From Elephas maximus indicus (Eukaryota > Chordata > Mammalia > Proboscidea > Elephantidae), in NCBI RefSeq assembly GCF_024166365.1, contig NC_064824.1:129943108-130007107 (forward strand): a stretch of 64,000 bases of DNA, written 5' to 3'. How positions within the stretch are numbered: the first letter of the stretch is position 1; every line of letters begins with the position of its first letter. The position numbers were made by a program, and so were the translations under genes. Shown here in pieces: positions 43,141-54,413 of the stretch. Under the pieces are notes generated by a model. The model did not search any database. It worked only from the letters and a program-made list of their open reading frames with translations, and was not told the origin of the DNA.

Positions 43141-44000
43141 CATAAATTCCTTTAAACTGTTTTGTGGTTTACTTGGTTGATTAGAATGAATAGTTCATTT
43201 CTTCATTAAGCAAATATTTGCTATTACTGTTCTGGAGAATTTTTAACCATGGTCAAAATAGGGATCCATAGGTCAATTGGCTGACGCCAGGCTAATGCTC
43301 ACTGTCACTGCTATTTTTGTCTCTGTCATCGTCCTAGATTTTATTTCTGTCCAGGTGTGTCTGGGAATACATAGATTAGCTATAAACCCTCCCTTAATAA
43401 TACCTCTTCTGGGACATTGAATGGATGCCAGCTAATGATTGATCTTGGAAAATTTTCCAAGGTGATGTTTATAGCCTTTTCTGTTGGCCTAAGTGGAGCT
43501 TATTCTGAGAAAAATGAAGGGCCGGGAAGGGCTGACCTTGCCTTCCCTATTCCAGCTGCCATTTCTCTCACTTCCTTCTTCCTGCTTCACTTCCTCCCAA
43601 ATCCACAGTGTTGGACAGTCCCAGGTGGGGTGGTGAGGTATAGTGAACACCCACCACTCTCAATTCTGTCTTGTTCTTTGCAGCTTCTCCAGACATTTCT
43701 CTTGCCATATGTGTCCTTATCACCTGGAGGAAACATTCTTCACGTACTCAAGTTTAATAGAAGCTGAGCTTGGCAAGGTCTTCCACAAACACACAGAGTC
43801 CCGGATAGATGAAATTCTTAATTTTACATGCTAACTCTGGTCTTCAAAAGTCCTTTCCAGCTAGCCCATCAGCCCCCTCTTTACTCTTCACCCTACAGCA
43901 TCCCCTTCATCTTCCCTTTCTCTCCTATTTCTGGGATTGCGTGGAGAACTCCAGTCATGGCATGGTTTCTGCTGCTGTATTTGGTAGAATTTTTTGTTGT
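43141..44000. other. intergenic, nothing recognised
   Basis: Open frames of up to 116 codons (43417-43767) show no domain or codon-use support. Confidence 0.45.
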
Positions 44001-44002
44001 CA

Positions 44003-44203
44003 TTGTTAGGTGATATCCAGTTGATTCCTATTAGTAGAAATCCCATGTGACAGAGTAGAACTGCCCCGTAGGGTTTCCTAGGCTGTAATCTTTACTGGAG
44101 CAGATCACCAGGTCTTTCTCCTGCAGAGCGGCTGGGTAGGTTCAAACTGCCAACCTTTCGGTTAGCAGTCAAGCGCTTAACTGTTTCACCCCCTGGGGCT
44201 CCT
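44003..44203 (-). mobile_element. AfroSINE, long subfamily
   Basis: Reverse copy with the 'aatctttactggagcagatc' block and complement of a GGAGCCCC head. Confidence 0.86.
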
Positions 44204-44339
44204 ACAATATTTTAGTTCTCCCATAAACTTGTACAGACTTCTCAAGATGTTCAGCAGTCAATAGGTCCTTCAATTTAATAGGTTCCTTCTTCCTTGGAAG
44301 GCAGTTGTGGTTGTGAAGAGCAAAATGTTTATTTCAGTT

Positions 44340-44757
44340 AAAATAGTCAGGGGTGCTAACACAACAGAAATGTATTCTCTCACAGTTCTGGAGGCTACGA
44401 GTCTGAATTCAGGGCATTGGCAGTGCCATACTCTCTCTGAAGGCTCTAGGGGAGAATCTTTTCCTTGTTTCCTTCCAGCTTCTGGTAGCCACAGGTGTTC
44501 CCTGCCTTGTGGCATCATCACTCAGTATCTGCCCTCCATCTTCACACGGCAGGACTCCTTCTCCACCTGTGTCTCTATGTCTCTTCTCTTCTGTAAGGAC
44601 ACCAGTCATATTGGATTAGGGCCCACTCTGCTCCAGTGTGACCTCATGTTAATTTAACTGATTATGTCTGCAAAGATGCTGTTTCCAAATAAAGCCACAT
44701 CCAGAGGTACCAGGGGTTAGGACTTGAGCATCTTTTTGAGTGAAACAATTCAATCCA
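44340..44757 (-). mobile_element. MLT1-type (MaLR) LTR
   Basis: 'tctcacagttctggaggcta', ggacaccagtcatattggat and 'aattcaatccatgacatg' match the MLT1 LTR in reverse. Confidence 0.65.
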
Positions 44758-44852
44758 TGACATGTGGATTATGGAGAAAATAGAAATGAGTCTGTAGTGG
44801 GGTTGGGGGGTAGGCACAGGTCTTGCCCAGCATTGTAAGATCTATTAGTAAT

Positions 44853-45314
44853 TGCTATGGATTGAATTGTGCTACCCAAAAATGTATACCAATTTGGCTA
44901 GGATGCAATTTCCAGTATTGTGTGGTTGTCCACCATTTTGTGATCTGATGTGATTATCCTGTGTGTTGTAAATCCTAATTTATAAGATGTTAATGGCCTA
45001 TATGAATTGGAATCGACTCGATGGCACTGGGTTTTGTTTTTTGTTTTTTTAATGAGGCAGGATTGATGTACTTATGTTAATAAGGCAGAACTCAATCTAC
45101 GGGATTAGGTTTTATCTTGAGTATCTTGAGTCAATCTCTTTTTGAGATATAAAAGAGAGAAGCAAGCAGAGGGAAAAGGGACTCCATAGCACTAAGAAAA
45201 AATAGCCAGGAGCAGAGCATATCCTTTGGACCTGGGGTCCCTGCACTGATAATCTCCTAGACCAGGGGAAGATTGATGACAAAGACCTTCCCCTAGAGCT
45301 GACAGAGAGATAGC
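44853..45314 (+). mobile_element. MaLR-like LTR, 3' truncated, hit by two later insertions
   Basis: TGCTATGGATTGAATTG start. An AfroSINE tail lies inside at 44998-45050, and its 3' end is replaced by a reverse LTR starting at 45315. Only 'taactaagac' of its end survives after 45884. Confidence 0.7.
44998..45050 (+). mobile_element. AfroSINE 3' tail fragment nested in LTR
   Basis: tatgaattggaatcgactcg followed by actgggttttgttttttg; 5'-truncated to about 50 bp. Confidence 0.8.
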
Positions 45315-45879
45315 TGTCTTAGTTATCTAGTGCTACTGTAACAGAAATACCACAAGTGGATGACTTTAACAAACAGAAGTTTATTCTGTCACAGTTTAGG
45401 AGGCTAGAAGTCTGAATTCAGGGTGCCAGCTCTAGTGGAAGGCTTTCTCTCTGTGTCAGCTCTGGAGAAGGTCATTCTTGTCGTCAATCCTCCTGTGGTC
45501 TAGGAGCTTCTCCTAGACCAAAGGATATGCTCTGCTCCAGGTGTGTTCTTGGCGGTATGAGGTCTCCTTTCCTCTCTGTTCACTTCTCTCTCATTTTATC
45601 TCTTGTAAAATAAAAAGTGACGCAGGGCACTCCCCAGGAAAACTCAGCTCACATTAGATCCAGGCTGTAACCTGAGTAAGTGTGTTGCATAACAACTTAA
45701 TCCTCTTTAACATAACCCGATTTTCCCTCATTAACTGCAGGCAGAGATTAGGATTTATAGCACATAGAAAAATTACATCAGATCACAAAATGGAGGACAA
45801 CCACACAATACTGGGAATCATGGCCTAGCCAAGCTGACACACTTTTTTGGGGGCGGGGGTCACAATTCAATCCACGGCA
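45315..45879 (-). mobile_element. solo LTR, MaLR-like, inserted in a sibling LTR
   Basis: TGTCTTAGTTATCTAGTGC ... CAATCCACGGCA in reverse, between atagc (45310-45314) and ataac (45880-45884), a 4-of-5 target duplication. Confidence 0.72.
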
Positions 45880-45899
45880 ATAACTAAGACGGTAATTCT

Positions 45900-46290
45900 A
45901 GACTTTGTCCAGATAACAGTGAGATGTCTAAACAGAGGAGCGAGGGCTAGATCCGCCAAAGTGTGGAGAATAGGTGGGAAATGGGTTAGAATGGAGTTGG
46001 GGAGACCAGTTAGGAGGCTGGTGTAATAGTTGGGGAGGCAGCAAAAGCTTGGATTGAGATGTAGCAACGGAGGTGGAAAGAAGCCAATGGATTTGGCATA
46101 TTTCTAGGAAGGACATAATGGTTAATTGGACGTGAAGGGGAAGAGATGTGAGGGGGAGGAGGGGATCAAGAATTGCTCCAGGTTCTGGCCTGAGTGACCA
46201 GGTGTAGGGGAGGAGCAGTGTTGTTGCCGAGGTTGTTTTCAGTGGGGATAAGACTGTGAACTGTGATTCAGTCATGTTATGTCGAGTAGG
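45900..46290 (-). repeat. possible ancient L1M-type 3' region
   Basis: 'gagaccagttaggaggctgg' and 'ggttctggcctgagtgacca' recall an old L1 3' UTR; divergence is high. Confidence 0.35.
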
Positions 46291-46441
46291 CTATTGAAAG
46301 TGCCTGCCTGGGACTCAGAATGGGCCAAGGAGGAAGAACCCCCAAAGCAGCCAGAGACGGAGAACCAGAGAGGTGGGAGGAAAATCAGGTGAGTGTGCGT
46401 AGGTGCCAAGGAAAGAATATTGTAAGGAGAGTGAGCACCCC

Positions 46442-46932
46442 TGTCTTAGTCGTTGAGTGCTGCTATAACAGAAATACCACAAGTGGATGACTTTAACAAA
46501 GAGAAATTTATTTCTTCACAGTAAAGTACGCTAAAAGTCAAATTCAGGGCATTGGCTCCAGAGGAAGGCATTCACTCTCTGTTGGTTCTGGCGGAAGGTC
46601 TTTCTGACCAATCTTCCCCTGGATTAGGAGGTTCTCTGTGCAGGAACCCCAGGTCTAAAGGATGCGCTCTTCTCCCAGTGCTATGAGTTCCCTCTGTCTC
46701 TCTGTTCGTTTCTTTCTTTTATATCTCAAGAGATTGCCTCAAGACACAATCCAATCTTGTAGATTGAGTCCTGCTTCATTAACACAACTACCACCCATCC
46801 TCCCTCATTAATATCCTAGAGGCAGAATTTACAACATATAGGAAAATCATACAATACCGGGAATCATGGCCCAGCCAAATTGATACACACATTTTTTTTT
46901 TTGGAGGCGGGGGGATGCAATTCAATCCCTTA
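46442..46932 (-). mobile_element. solo LTR, MaLR-like
   Basis: tgtcttagtcgttgagtgct ... ggatgcaattcaatccctta in reverse; same family as 53795-54305. Confidence 0.7.
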
Positions 46933-48020
46933 TGATCTCTAAAGTGTCCAATCCTGGAAGAAGCTCCAGGGTGAGGAGGTGGGGCGCAGTGCACTGAATT
47001 TAGCCACATGAAAGTCTTGCAAGAGCAGTTGTGATGGTGTAATAGGATCCAGATTAGAGTGGGCTGAGGAGTGGGTGAACGTGGGGGCCAGTTGTATTTA
47101 GACTTCTTTCTCCACTCAAGAAGTGCCCCCACCTCCATGCCTTCAGACAGAGGAAGATGTCTCCATGAATCTCTTTGAAATGCTCATCACATCAATGTAG
47201 CTGGGCATGCCACTCCCCAGGAACTGTCCTGGAGACAGCTGAGTTGAGCTCTTTTAAAAATCGAATCTCTTTTCCAATAGAGAGCTGTGAAACCAAGAGA
47301 ACTCTGCCCTTCACCCTTAGCCTCAATCTACTCTAAAGGGAAATCAAAAAGGTTTACCAGAAAAATTTAGCTCAGAACAAATCATATTCCTCCTATGCTA
47401 CAGTTCTACAAGCTTACTTATTGCTGTCTATTGGAGCCCCTAGACACAGAGTTCAGATTTATATTCTGCTACTGGACCAAGTGTCTTTTGGTCAATGAGA
47501 TCTGATGAAATAAAAAAGAAAAAATAAAAAGAAAGAGGAGAGACCTCTTTCACAGAGAAAGCAAAGACAGAAAGAGGCTGCATGCTTGAAGGGGTATCAG
47601 AAATGTCATGCTACCCAAAATATCTCCCCTCCCTGCTGATCTTATAGGGTCTGAGAGTTTGCCGGTGGAGCTTTGTTCATTTCAGTTAAGGTGTTCTGTG
47701 TATTAAAATGGAAGGACACAGCAGGGAGAAAGCACAAAGCCCCTTAGGGAGAGGTATCTACTGGTGGACTGGGCAACCAAAAGGGGAGGCAGGAAGGCGC
47801 GAGATTGAAGGGCTTCATGAATTGGGTGAGTAGTGGTCAATATGAGGGTTTATAGGCAGAGTCCAAGCATTGGTACCCTATACTCAAGAAAGCGTTTTAA
47901 TCAAGGTTTCTTCATAAGGATGTTCGGGTTGTGCACCGCACACTTTTGGGAGGCGCCGTTTACATCCCAGCCCATGGAATGGGCCCGATTGGGGTTTTCT
48001 GAAAGTGAAGTGCATCTGCA
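46933..48020. other. intergenic, nothing recognised
   Basis: A-rich stretch at 47500-47540; otherwise unique-looking, no gene supported. Confidence 0.45.
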
Positions 48021-48023
48021 TGA

Positions 48024-48358
48024 GGAGTTGTTAGGTGCCGTTGAGCTGGTTCAGACTCATAGGGACCCTGTGTACAACAGAACGAAACATCGCCTGGTCC
48101 TGTGCCATCCTCACAATTGTTGCTATACTTGAGCCCATCGTTGCAGACACTGTGTCAATCCATCTCATTGTGGCCTTCCTCTTTTTAGAAGACCCTCTAC
48201 TCTACCAAGTATGATGTTCTTCTCCAGGGTCTGGTCACTCCTGATAACGTGTCCAAAGTATGTAAGACAAAATCTCACCATCCTCACTTCTAATAAGCAT
48301 TCTGGCTGTACTTCTTCCAAGACAGATTTGTTCGTTCTTCTGGAAAACCGTGGAGCTG
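48024..48358 (-). mobile_element. RTE (BovB-like) LINE 3' fragment
   Basis: Complement of the RTE tail and ORF2 C-terminus (frame RTNKSVLEEVQPECLLE, LTYFGHVIRSDQTLEKN). Confidence 0.87.
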
Positions 48359-48373
48359 TAAAATGTACATTCC

Positions 48374-48623
48374 TCCAGGGCAGCCAAGTGGTTTGCACTC
48401 GGCCAAAAAAAAAAAAAAAGGTTTTTTTACTAAACCTAAAGGTTTAGTAAAACCTAAAGGTTGGCAGCTCGAACCTACCCAGAGGCACTGAGAAAAAAGA
48501 CCTGGAGATCTGCTTGTGTAAAGACTACAGCCAAGAAAACCCTATGGAGCAGCTCTACTCTAACAACACACAGGGTCTCCATGAGTTTGAATGGACTCAA
48601 TGGCAGTGGGTTAGCTTTGTATC
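48374..48623 (+). mobile_element. AfroSINE with internal A-run insertion
   Basis: The head (cagccaagtggtttgcactc) is separated from the body (aaaggttggcagctcgaacc) by an A-run at 48406-48419 and a duplicated ctaaacctaaaggttt segment. Confidence 0.7.
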
Positions 48624-48702
48624 TTTTTACTCTTTATAGAGCTTAACCAGGACAAGGCATAGTTGGATATTCAGGAGAGGGTTTTTATAAAGTTGTTGGT
48701 GA

Positions 48703-48840
48703 AAAAACCAAAAACAAAACCCAGTGCAGTTGAGTCAATTCTGACTGCCCATAGTTTCCAAGGAGCACCTGGTGGATTCAAACTGCTGACCCTTTGGTTA
48801 GGAGACATAGCACTTAACCACTACGCCACCAGGGTTTCCA
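48703..48840 (-). mobile_element. AfroSINE, internally deleted
   Basis: Reverse copy in which 'tctgactgcccatagtttcc' joins two normally separate parts, a deletion of about 35 bp. Confidence 0.85.
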
Positions 48841-48975
48841 TTGATGGTGAAAGTATCTTTTTATTCTAGTCTCTTTAAAAACCAGTAGAATAGAGGACTG
48901 GTTTTATCCAGGTTACACCAGTCTTATCCAGGTTACACCTGGGCCAGCGAATATGGGAACTTCAGACTCAGATGC

Positions 48976-49372
48976 TGTTATGGATTGAATCGTGTCCCCT
49001 AAAAATATGTGTTGAATTCCTGGCGCCTGTATCTGTGGATGTGATCCTGTTTGGAAAAAGGGCTTTTTCTTTTATTATGCTAATGAGGTCATGCCAATGT
49101 AGGGTGGATCCTAAAACTAATCACTTCTGACTTACAAAAAGACCAGAACAGACACAGAGACACACACGTGGGGGAAGACAGACACCATGCGAGGATCATC
49201 TACAAACCAAGGACCCAAAGAGAGCCCGGGGCTGCTGACCAGGAAGGAATCGACGTGGCCAAGACTCTGAATCGGACTTTTAGCTTTCAGAACTGTGGGA
49301 AAATAAATTTCCGTTCTTTTCAGGCACTCACTTGTGGTATGTGCATTACTGCAGCACTAGGGAGCTAAGACA
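48976..49372 (+). mobile_element. MLT1-type (MaLR) LTR
   Basis: TGTTATGGATTGAATCGTGTC ... gagctaagaca, with ctgtgggaaaataaatttcc near the 3' end; an older relative of the 6521-7035 family. Confidence 0.65.
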
Positions 49373-49688
49373 GGTGTATTCTGATCGTGCCAGAAACACA
49401 CTTGTCACCTGCGTAAAAGGATGGAGAAGAGACGACTGACCAGGGTTAGAAATCCAAGGTGCTTCTCTCTCAGTGAGAAGGTGAATGAGTAAGATGAGTG
49501 ATCTTAAATTATGAGTATGAAATCCGTCATATGATTTGTTTATATACTCACGAAGCTTGTGTATGGCTGTGTGTGTGTGTGTGCTGCATGGATGGGCAAT
49601 ACCCAGGAGATGTGACAAGTGGTTCAAAAGGCAATGCATTGAATAATTGAGTATGAAAACACTAGGTGTACATCTCCAGTACGTCTTC

Positions 49689-49905
49689 AGGTCCCTGGGT
49701 AGTGCAAATGGTTAATATAACGGCTGTCACCAGAAAGGTTGCAGGTTTGAACCCACCCAGCAACACCTCAGAAAAAAGGCCTGTTGATCTACGTCCAAAA
49801 AAATGCCCCCGGACATTGAAAACCCTGTGGAGCACAGTTCTTCTCTGATACATATGGGGTGGCCATGAGTTGGAATCAACTAGATGGCAACTTTTTTTTT
49901 TTTTA
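49689..49905 (+). mobile_element. AfroSINE, GGTCCCTGGGTAG-headed subfamily
   Basis: Forward copy ending gatggcaact then a T-run (49892-49903). Confidence 0.87.
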
Positions 49906-49974
49906 AGATTACATCCTCCTGTTTCTACTTTATATTCCAAGTTTCCCTTTATGCCAAATGCCCAGTCCCATTAA

Positions 49975-50160
49975 ACCAAACCCAAACCCCTTGCTGTCGG
50001 GTGAATCTGTAAGACAGAGTAGAACTGCCCCATAGGGTTTCCAAAGCTGTAATCTTTATAGAAGGAGGCTCTCAGATCTTTCTCCCAAGGCTGGTGGATT
50101 CAAACCGCCAACCTCTGGTTAGCAGCAGAGCGCTTAACCACTGTACCATCAGGGCTCCCT
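49975..50160 (-). mobile_element. AfroSINE, long subfamily
   Basis: Reverse copy with a short 3' deletion (gtcgggtgaatctgtaagac) and the 'aatctttatagaaggaggct' block. Confidence 0.86.
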
Positions 50161-50770
50161 TAGAAAGTAAAATTGCCTGCCTGGGAGCCCTTAAATGTGG
50201 GTTCTATCACATCTCGTGTTTTTAAATTTTCAAACTATGGGCATGGCCATAATCAGTGCCATCTTCACTACATTCTAGACTATTCTAGCATAGATGAGCA
50301 TTCTGGGTAAACTGTTTGTTCTTCCTCCTCATCCTCCTGAGGTCATTCAGTTTAAGGGCTGTAGAAAGCTTGGTTTTGCTGCACTTCACCAGACGTTCAA
50401 ACCTATGTTGTCAAATGTTCCCTGGCCACAAGAGGGCAGTATGTGTCCAAACGTCAGCTAGGGCAAGAAAAAGGAATTGGACCTTCTCCAGGAATTTTTG
50501 GCTTAACTCCCAGGCCTAAAAGAATAAGGTGTGTTTGGGAGGGGCAGGATCAGCCCTGAAACCTAATCAAAGAGGCCAAGTGAAAAGTCAGGGTGTGGAG
50601 ACAGGCTGCCAAGGACTCAGAGGCTTTGGTATCCCTGGGTTCAAAGTTCTGGAGCCACCTATGCCAACGATCATTAGAACCAAGATGTGCGTTCTGTCTG
50701 GACATTCTAAAAACACAGGCTTCAAAACTGCAGAGAATCAGGGGAGTCTTGATCCTCGATTGCAAAAACT
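50161..50770. other. intergenic, nothing recognised
   Basis: A 160-codon plus-strand frame (50529-51011) begins here but reads into L2 and AfroSINE sequence, so it is not a gene. Confidence 0.5.
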
Positions 50771-50774
50771 TTAT

Positions 50775-50889
50775 TCTGAGAATGTTCATCACTCATTCGA
50801 GGAAAATTTGCTCGGCACCTGTTACGTGCCAGGCCTGAGTCTAGGAGTCTGGAAGGCAGCGGTAAGACTCCCTCCTGGAGCTTACTTAC
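50775..50889 (-). repeat. L2 fragment
   Basis: 'ttacgtgccaggcctgagtc' and 'gtaagactccctcctggagc' are L2-like; interrupted by the next SINE. Confidence 0.5.
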
Positions 50890-51027
50890 CAAACACCAAG
50901 CCTGTTGCCGTCGAGTCAATTCCGAGTCACAGTGACCCTACAGGACAGAGAAGAGCTGCCCTACAAGGTTTCCAAGGAGCAGCTGTTGCATTCAAACTGC
51001 CAACATTTTGATTAGCAGCCAAGCTAG
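50890..51027 (-). mobile_element. AfroSINE, short subfamily, head missing
   Basis: Reverse copy aagcctgttgccgtcgagtc to 'gattagcagccaagc'. Joined head to head with the next SINE. Confidence 0.84.
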
Positions 51028-51190
51028 CTGAAAGGTTGGTGATTTGAACCCACCCAGAGGTACCTAGGAAGACAGGCCTGGCAGTCTGCTTCCAAAAGGT
51101 CACAGCCTTGAAGACCTTATGGAGCAGTTCTACTCTTCACATATGGGGTTGCCATGACTTGGAATCCACTTAATGGCAACTAACAGGGAC
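51028..51190 (+). mobile_element. AfroSINE, head missing
   Basis: Forward copy beginning at 'ctgaaaggttggtgatttga' and ending 'cttaatggcaactaac'. Confidence 0.82.
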
Positions 51191-51456
51191 AACAACTGAG
51201 CCAGTTCCAGCCAGCAGTATCTATGCTTATTCTGGAAGAGAAAGCCAGTCACACCTTCAATTCCCCAGTCATGGCTGCAGGCCAGGTTTTCAGAAATACC
51301 ACCTGGTTCCAGTGTATCCACTGCCTAGTGGAGAGTGGTGATTCCAGCCACCTTCTGCCAAGTGTGAGGGGATGGTACAAATGCTTAGCGTTTGCCATAG
51401 AGACAGTCCCTGGCTTGGCCTGATCTCACTCTTCTGATTTTTGGGTTTACCCTACA

Positions 51457-51612
51457 AAGGTAGCCAGCGATTAAGCATTCAGCTGCTAACCAAAAGGTTG
51501 GCAGTTTGAATCTACCATCCGCTCCTTGGAAACCCTATGGGGCAATTCTCCTCCGTCCTATAGGGTTGCTATGAGTTGGAATTGACTCATCGACAATGGT
51601 TTTGGTTTTTCC
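51457..51612 (+). mobile_element. AfroSINE, short subfamily
   Basis: Forward copy with a degraded head (aaaggtagccagcgattaag) and gacaatggttttggttttt end. Confidence 0.86.
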
Positions 51613-51769
51613 CATGGATCTTTCTCTAACTTCTTTAGCCAGAAGGAAGCTCCAACTACTCTACATCCTCATAGACTTTAGCACTTTTGTGGGAGACCAT
51701 TACTGCCTCAGATCCCTGTTTTTTGTTTTGTTTTGGGTTTTTTTTGCCAACTCTTTAGTACTCTAAGAC

Positions 51770-51940
51770 CTGGAGTCCTGGTGGTACAGTGGTTAAGAGC
51801 TTTAGTGAGCTATGGCTGCTAATGAAAAGGTCAGCAGTTCAAATCCACCAGCTCCTCCTTGGAAACCCTGTGGGGCAGTTCTCCTCTGTCCTCTAGGTTC
51901 ACTATTGACTTGACAACAACCCGTTTGGTTTTTTGGGTTT
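51770..51940 (+). mobile_element. AfroSINE, short subfamily
   Basis: Forward copy gagtcctggtggtacagtgg; a small duplication (gctttagtgagctatggctg) lengthens the A-box region. Confidence 0.86.
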
Positions 51941-52895
51941 TGCTTAGAGGAAGGAGGGAACAGAAAGGCTAAGTCTGTTTAGTAAATTATTCCCGCCACC
52001 CACACACACGTGTGCACTCCCACTAGATGGTAATACCCACGAACCCTCCCCATGAAAATCTTTTTTATTTTCCTGTGAATGAGGTAATCACAAACTCTAT
52101 AGGGCATCCAATAATCCTTTCTGAGCCAGGGCAGCCTGTTAAAGTTTAGGGTCTATCATTGTCAGCACGTGATTCATGATTCGCCTTCCAAAAGCAGCCA
52201 AAGGGCACAGTAAAAATAGCTTTTTCTCTGTGACCTAATATGTCAGCTTAGCATGCTTCTGTCAGTCAGAAGCAGCCCTCTTGCCTCAGGCTGATACCTT
52301 TTATGTGTTGTGATGGCTGTTCTGCCCCTTGTCCTTTCCTATAATTCCTGTTGCATCACCTGACCTTGCAATTTTCTGGTGGCATTCACAGAAGGCCATG
52401 ACTGGGGCCCAGGGAACCAACGTGCAGTAAAAAACACGCCCTGACAGCGCCATGTTCCTGACTGGAAGCAGGACTCCTGGATTTTGTGCCAGTCGACTCA
52501 GAAGAAACAAAAACAGACTCAGATTGGATGAGAACGGAAACTGGACTCAATGACTAAAAAGTGCTTTGATTACTTGAATGATTGGAGAGTAAGATGAAAG
52601 ATAAATTCTAAAAGTGTTTTGCCTTTTGCTCTCGCTCAGTTTGGGTGAATATTCCACATGCTGTCAGACACCCATCTTCTCCGTCTGTCAGCACAGTGCC
52701 TCTTGCCAGGAGTCTTCACTCTACCCATCAGGCATCATTTTCAGCCTCTGTCCTTTCTGTGGGGAAAAGTTTAATTCATCATTCCCCTCAGGCTTCAGAA
52801 AATTTCTTCTCACTTCAAAAGGAAGGTGCCGGAAAGGCGGGGAAGGGAGTGACTTTATGACAAGATAAGAATATTACGGCTCTTTCTTCCTATGT
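51941..52895. other. intergenic, nothing recognised
   Basis: Unique-looking, no repeat named, no gene supported. Confidence 0.45.
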
Positions 52896-52899
52896 TGTT

Positions 52900-53060
52900 A
52901 ATTTTCCATCAAAACATGCATTACATTTCTGAGTAGGTAATAGATACACACGGTACAAAATTCAAAAAATTCAAAAGGGTGTACGTATAGTGGGAAAAAT
53001 CACCCCATTCCTACCCGGTCAGTTTCCCAGGCACCTGGTTCCTCTCTCCAGAGGCAACCA
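52900..53060. repeat. ancient L1 (L1ME-type) fragment
   Basis: 'aattcaaaagggtgtacgta' and 'ctccagaggcaaccactggt' are old L1 signatures. Confidence 0.45.
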
Positions 53061-53069
53061 CTGGTGCTA

Positions 53070-53230
53070 GAAAAAAAAGAAAAAATTGCTAATGAGTCGA
53101 TTCCAATTCATAGTGACCCTATAGGACAGAGTAGAACTGCCCCATAGGGTTTCCAAGGAGTGTCTGGAGATTTGAACTAGTGACTTTCGGTTAACAGCCG
53201 AACGCTTAACCACTGTGCCACCAGGGCTCT
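53070..53230 (-). mobile_element. AfroSINE, short subfamily
   Basis: Reverse copy gagtcgattccaattcatag ... gtgccaccagggctct. Confidence 0.88.
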
Positions 53231-53274
53231 CATACTTCCTCAGGGATAATTATTAGTTATTTCCCTTTGAAATG

Positions 53275-53330
53275 ACTCATAGGGTCGCTATGAGTTGGAA
53301 TCGACTTGACGGAGCTGGGTTTGGTTTTTG
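53275..53330 (+). mobile_element. AfroSINE 3' tail fragment
   Basis: tagggtcgctatgagttgga through ctgggtttggtttttgg; 5' truncated. Confidence 0.85.
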
Positions 53331-53789
53331 GTTTTCTTTGAAATGAAGAGAAGGGCTCAAACCTTGAAAATGAAGGAATAGTTTGTAAAACAAGGTCTTT
53401 TGTTATTAAAACCTAGGAGAAAAGGTATTTGGGGATCCAGCAAGCCTCACTCTATAAGGGGATATTGGGTCACCAGGGGCACATTGGATGGTCTAGGTAA
53501 TCAGCTGGATCTGGGAGAATACACTCATTATGGTTCCACAGTTCAGAGTTAATAGAAGCACCGCAGGTGGTGAAGTGGCCTGCTGGAACATTAACAGGGG
53601 CCAGGCCCAGCTAGACCCATGGGTAACATGTCTGACCAACTCTTGGTCATAGGCCATGGCTTTGGCACAAGAAATCACTTGTTTACCCTATTTCTACATG
53701 CCCTGCTCCCATCTCCTCCCCAACAGAAATCTCTTTAGGTGCAAGAGTGGGCCATATTCATCTTTTTATTCTTCTGTTGCCTTTAGAAG
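53331..53789. other. intergenic, nothing recognised
   Basis: Unique-looking; a 61-codon minus-strand frame has no support. Confidence 0.45.
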
Positions 53790-53794
53790 GGTAC

Positions 53795-54305
53795 TGTCTT
53801 GGTCATCTAGTGCTGCTGTAACAGAAAGACCACAAGTGAATGGCTTTAACAGAGAGAAATTTATTCTCTTACAGTCCATTAGGCTAGAAGTCCGAATTCA
53901 GTGTGCCAGCTCCAGGAAAAGGCCTTCTTTCTCTGTTGTCTCTGGAGGAAGGTTCTGGTCATGAGTCTTCCCTTGGTCTGGGAGCATCTCAGCACAGGAA
54001 CCTCAGATCCAAAAGAAGCGCTCTGCTCCCAGTGCTGCTTTCTTGGTGGTATGAGGTCCTGGTGTCATTCTGCTCACTTCTCTCTTTTATGTCTCAAAAG
54101 AGATTGGCTTAAGACACTATCTAATCTTATAGATCTTACCGATAGAACTGCCACTAATCCATCTCATTACATCATGGCAATAGGATTTACAACACAAAGG
54201 GAAATCACATCAGATGACAAAGTGGTAGACAATCATACAATACTGGGAATCATGACCTAGCCAAGTTGCCAGGTATTTTGGGGGGACACAATTCAATCCA
54301 CAACA
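53795..54305 (-). mobile_element. solo LTR, MaLR-like, with perfect target duplication
   Basis: 511 bp TGTCTTGGTCATCTAG ... CAATCCACAACA in reverse, flanked by GGTAC at 53790-53794 and 54306-54310. The open frames here (53656-54260) are LTR-derived. Confidence 0.8.
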
Positions 54306-54413
54306 GGTACCTTGCACAAAATAAGCAATCTCAAAATGTTGGCTGAAATGAAGAAATGAGAAAACACAAACGACTTCCACAATATACCCTCATTTTATTG
54401 ATGCTTCATTTTT

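Noticed and set aside
50529-51011. 160-codon plus-strand open frame, the longest in the window
   Set aside because: It reads through an L2 fragment and into a reverse AfroSINE; no domain and no conserved peptide.
53656-54260. Overlapping plus-strand frames of 69-119 codons
   Set aside because: They lie within a solo LTR with a perfect target duplication; LTRs of this class do not encode proteins.
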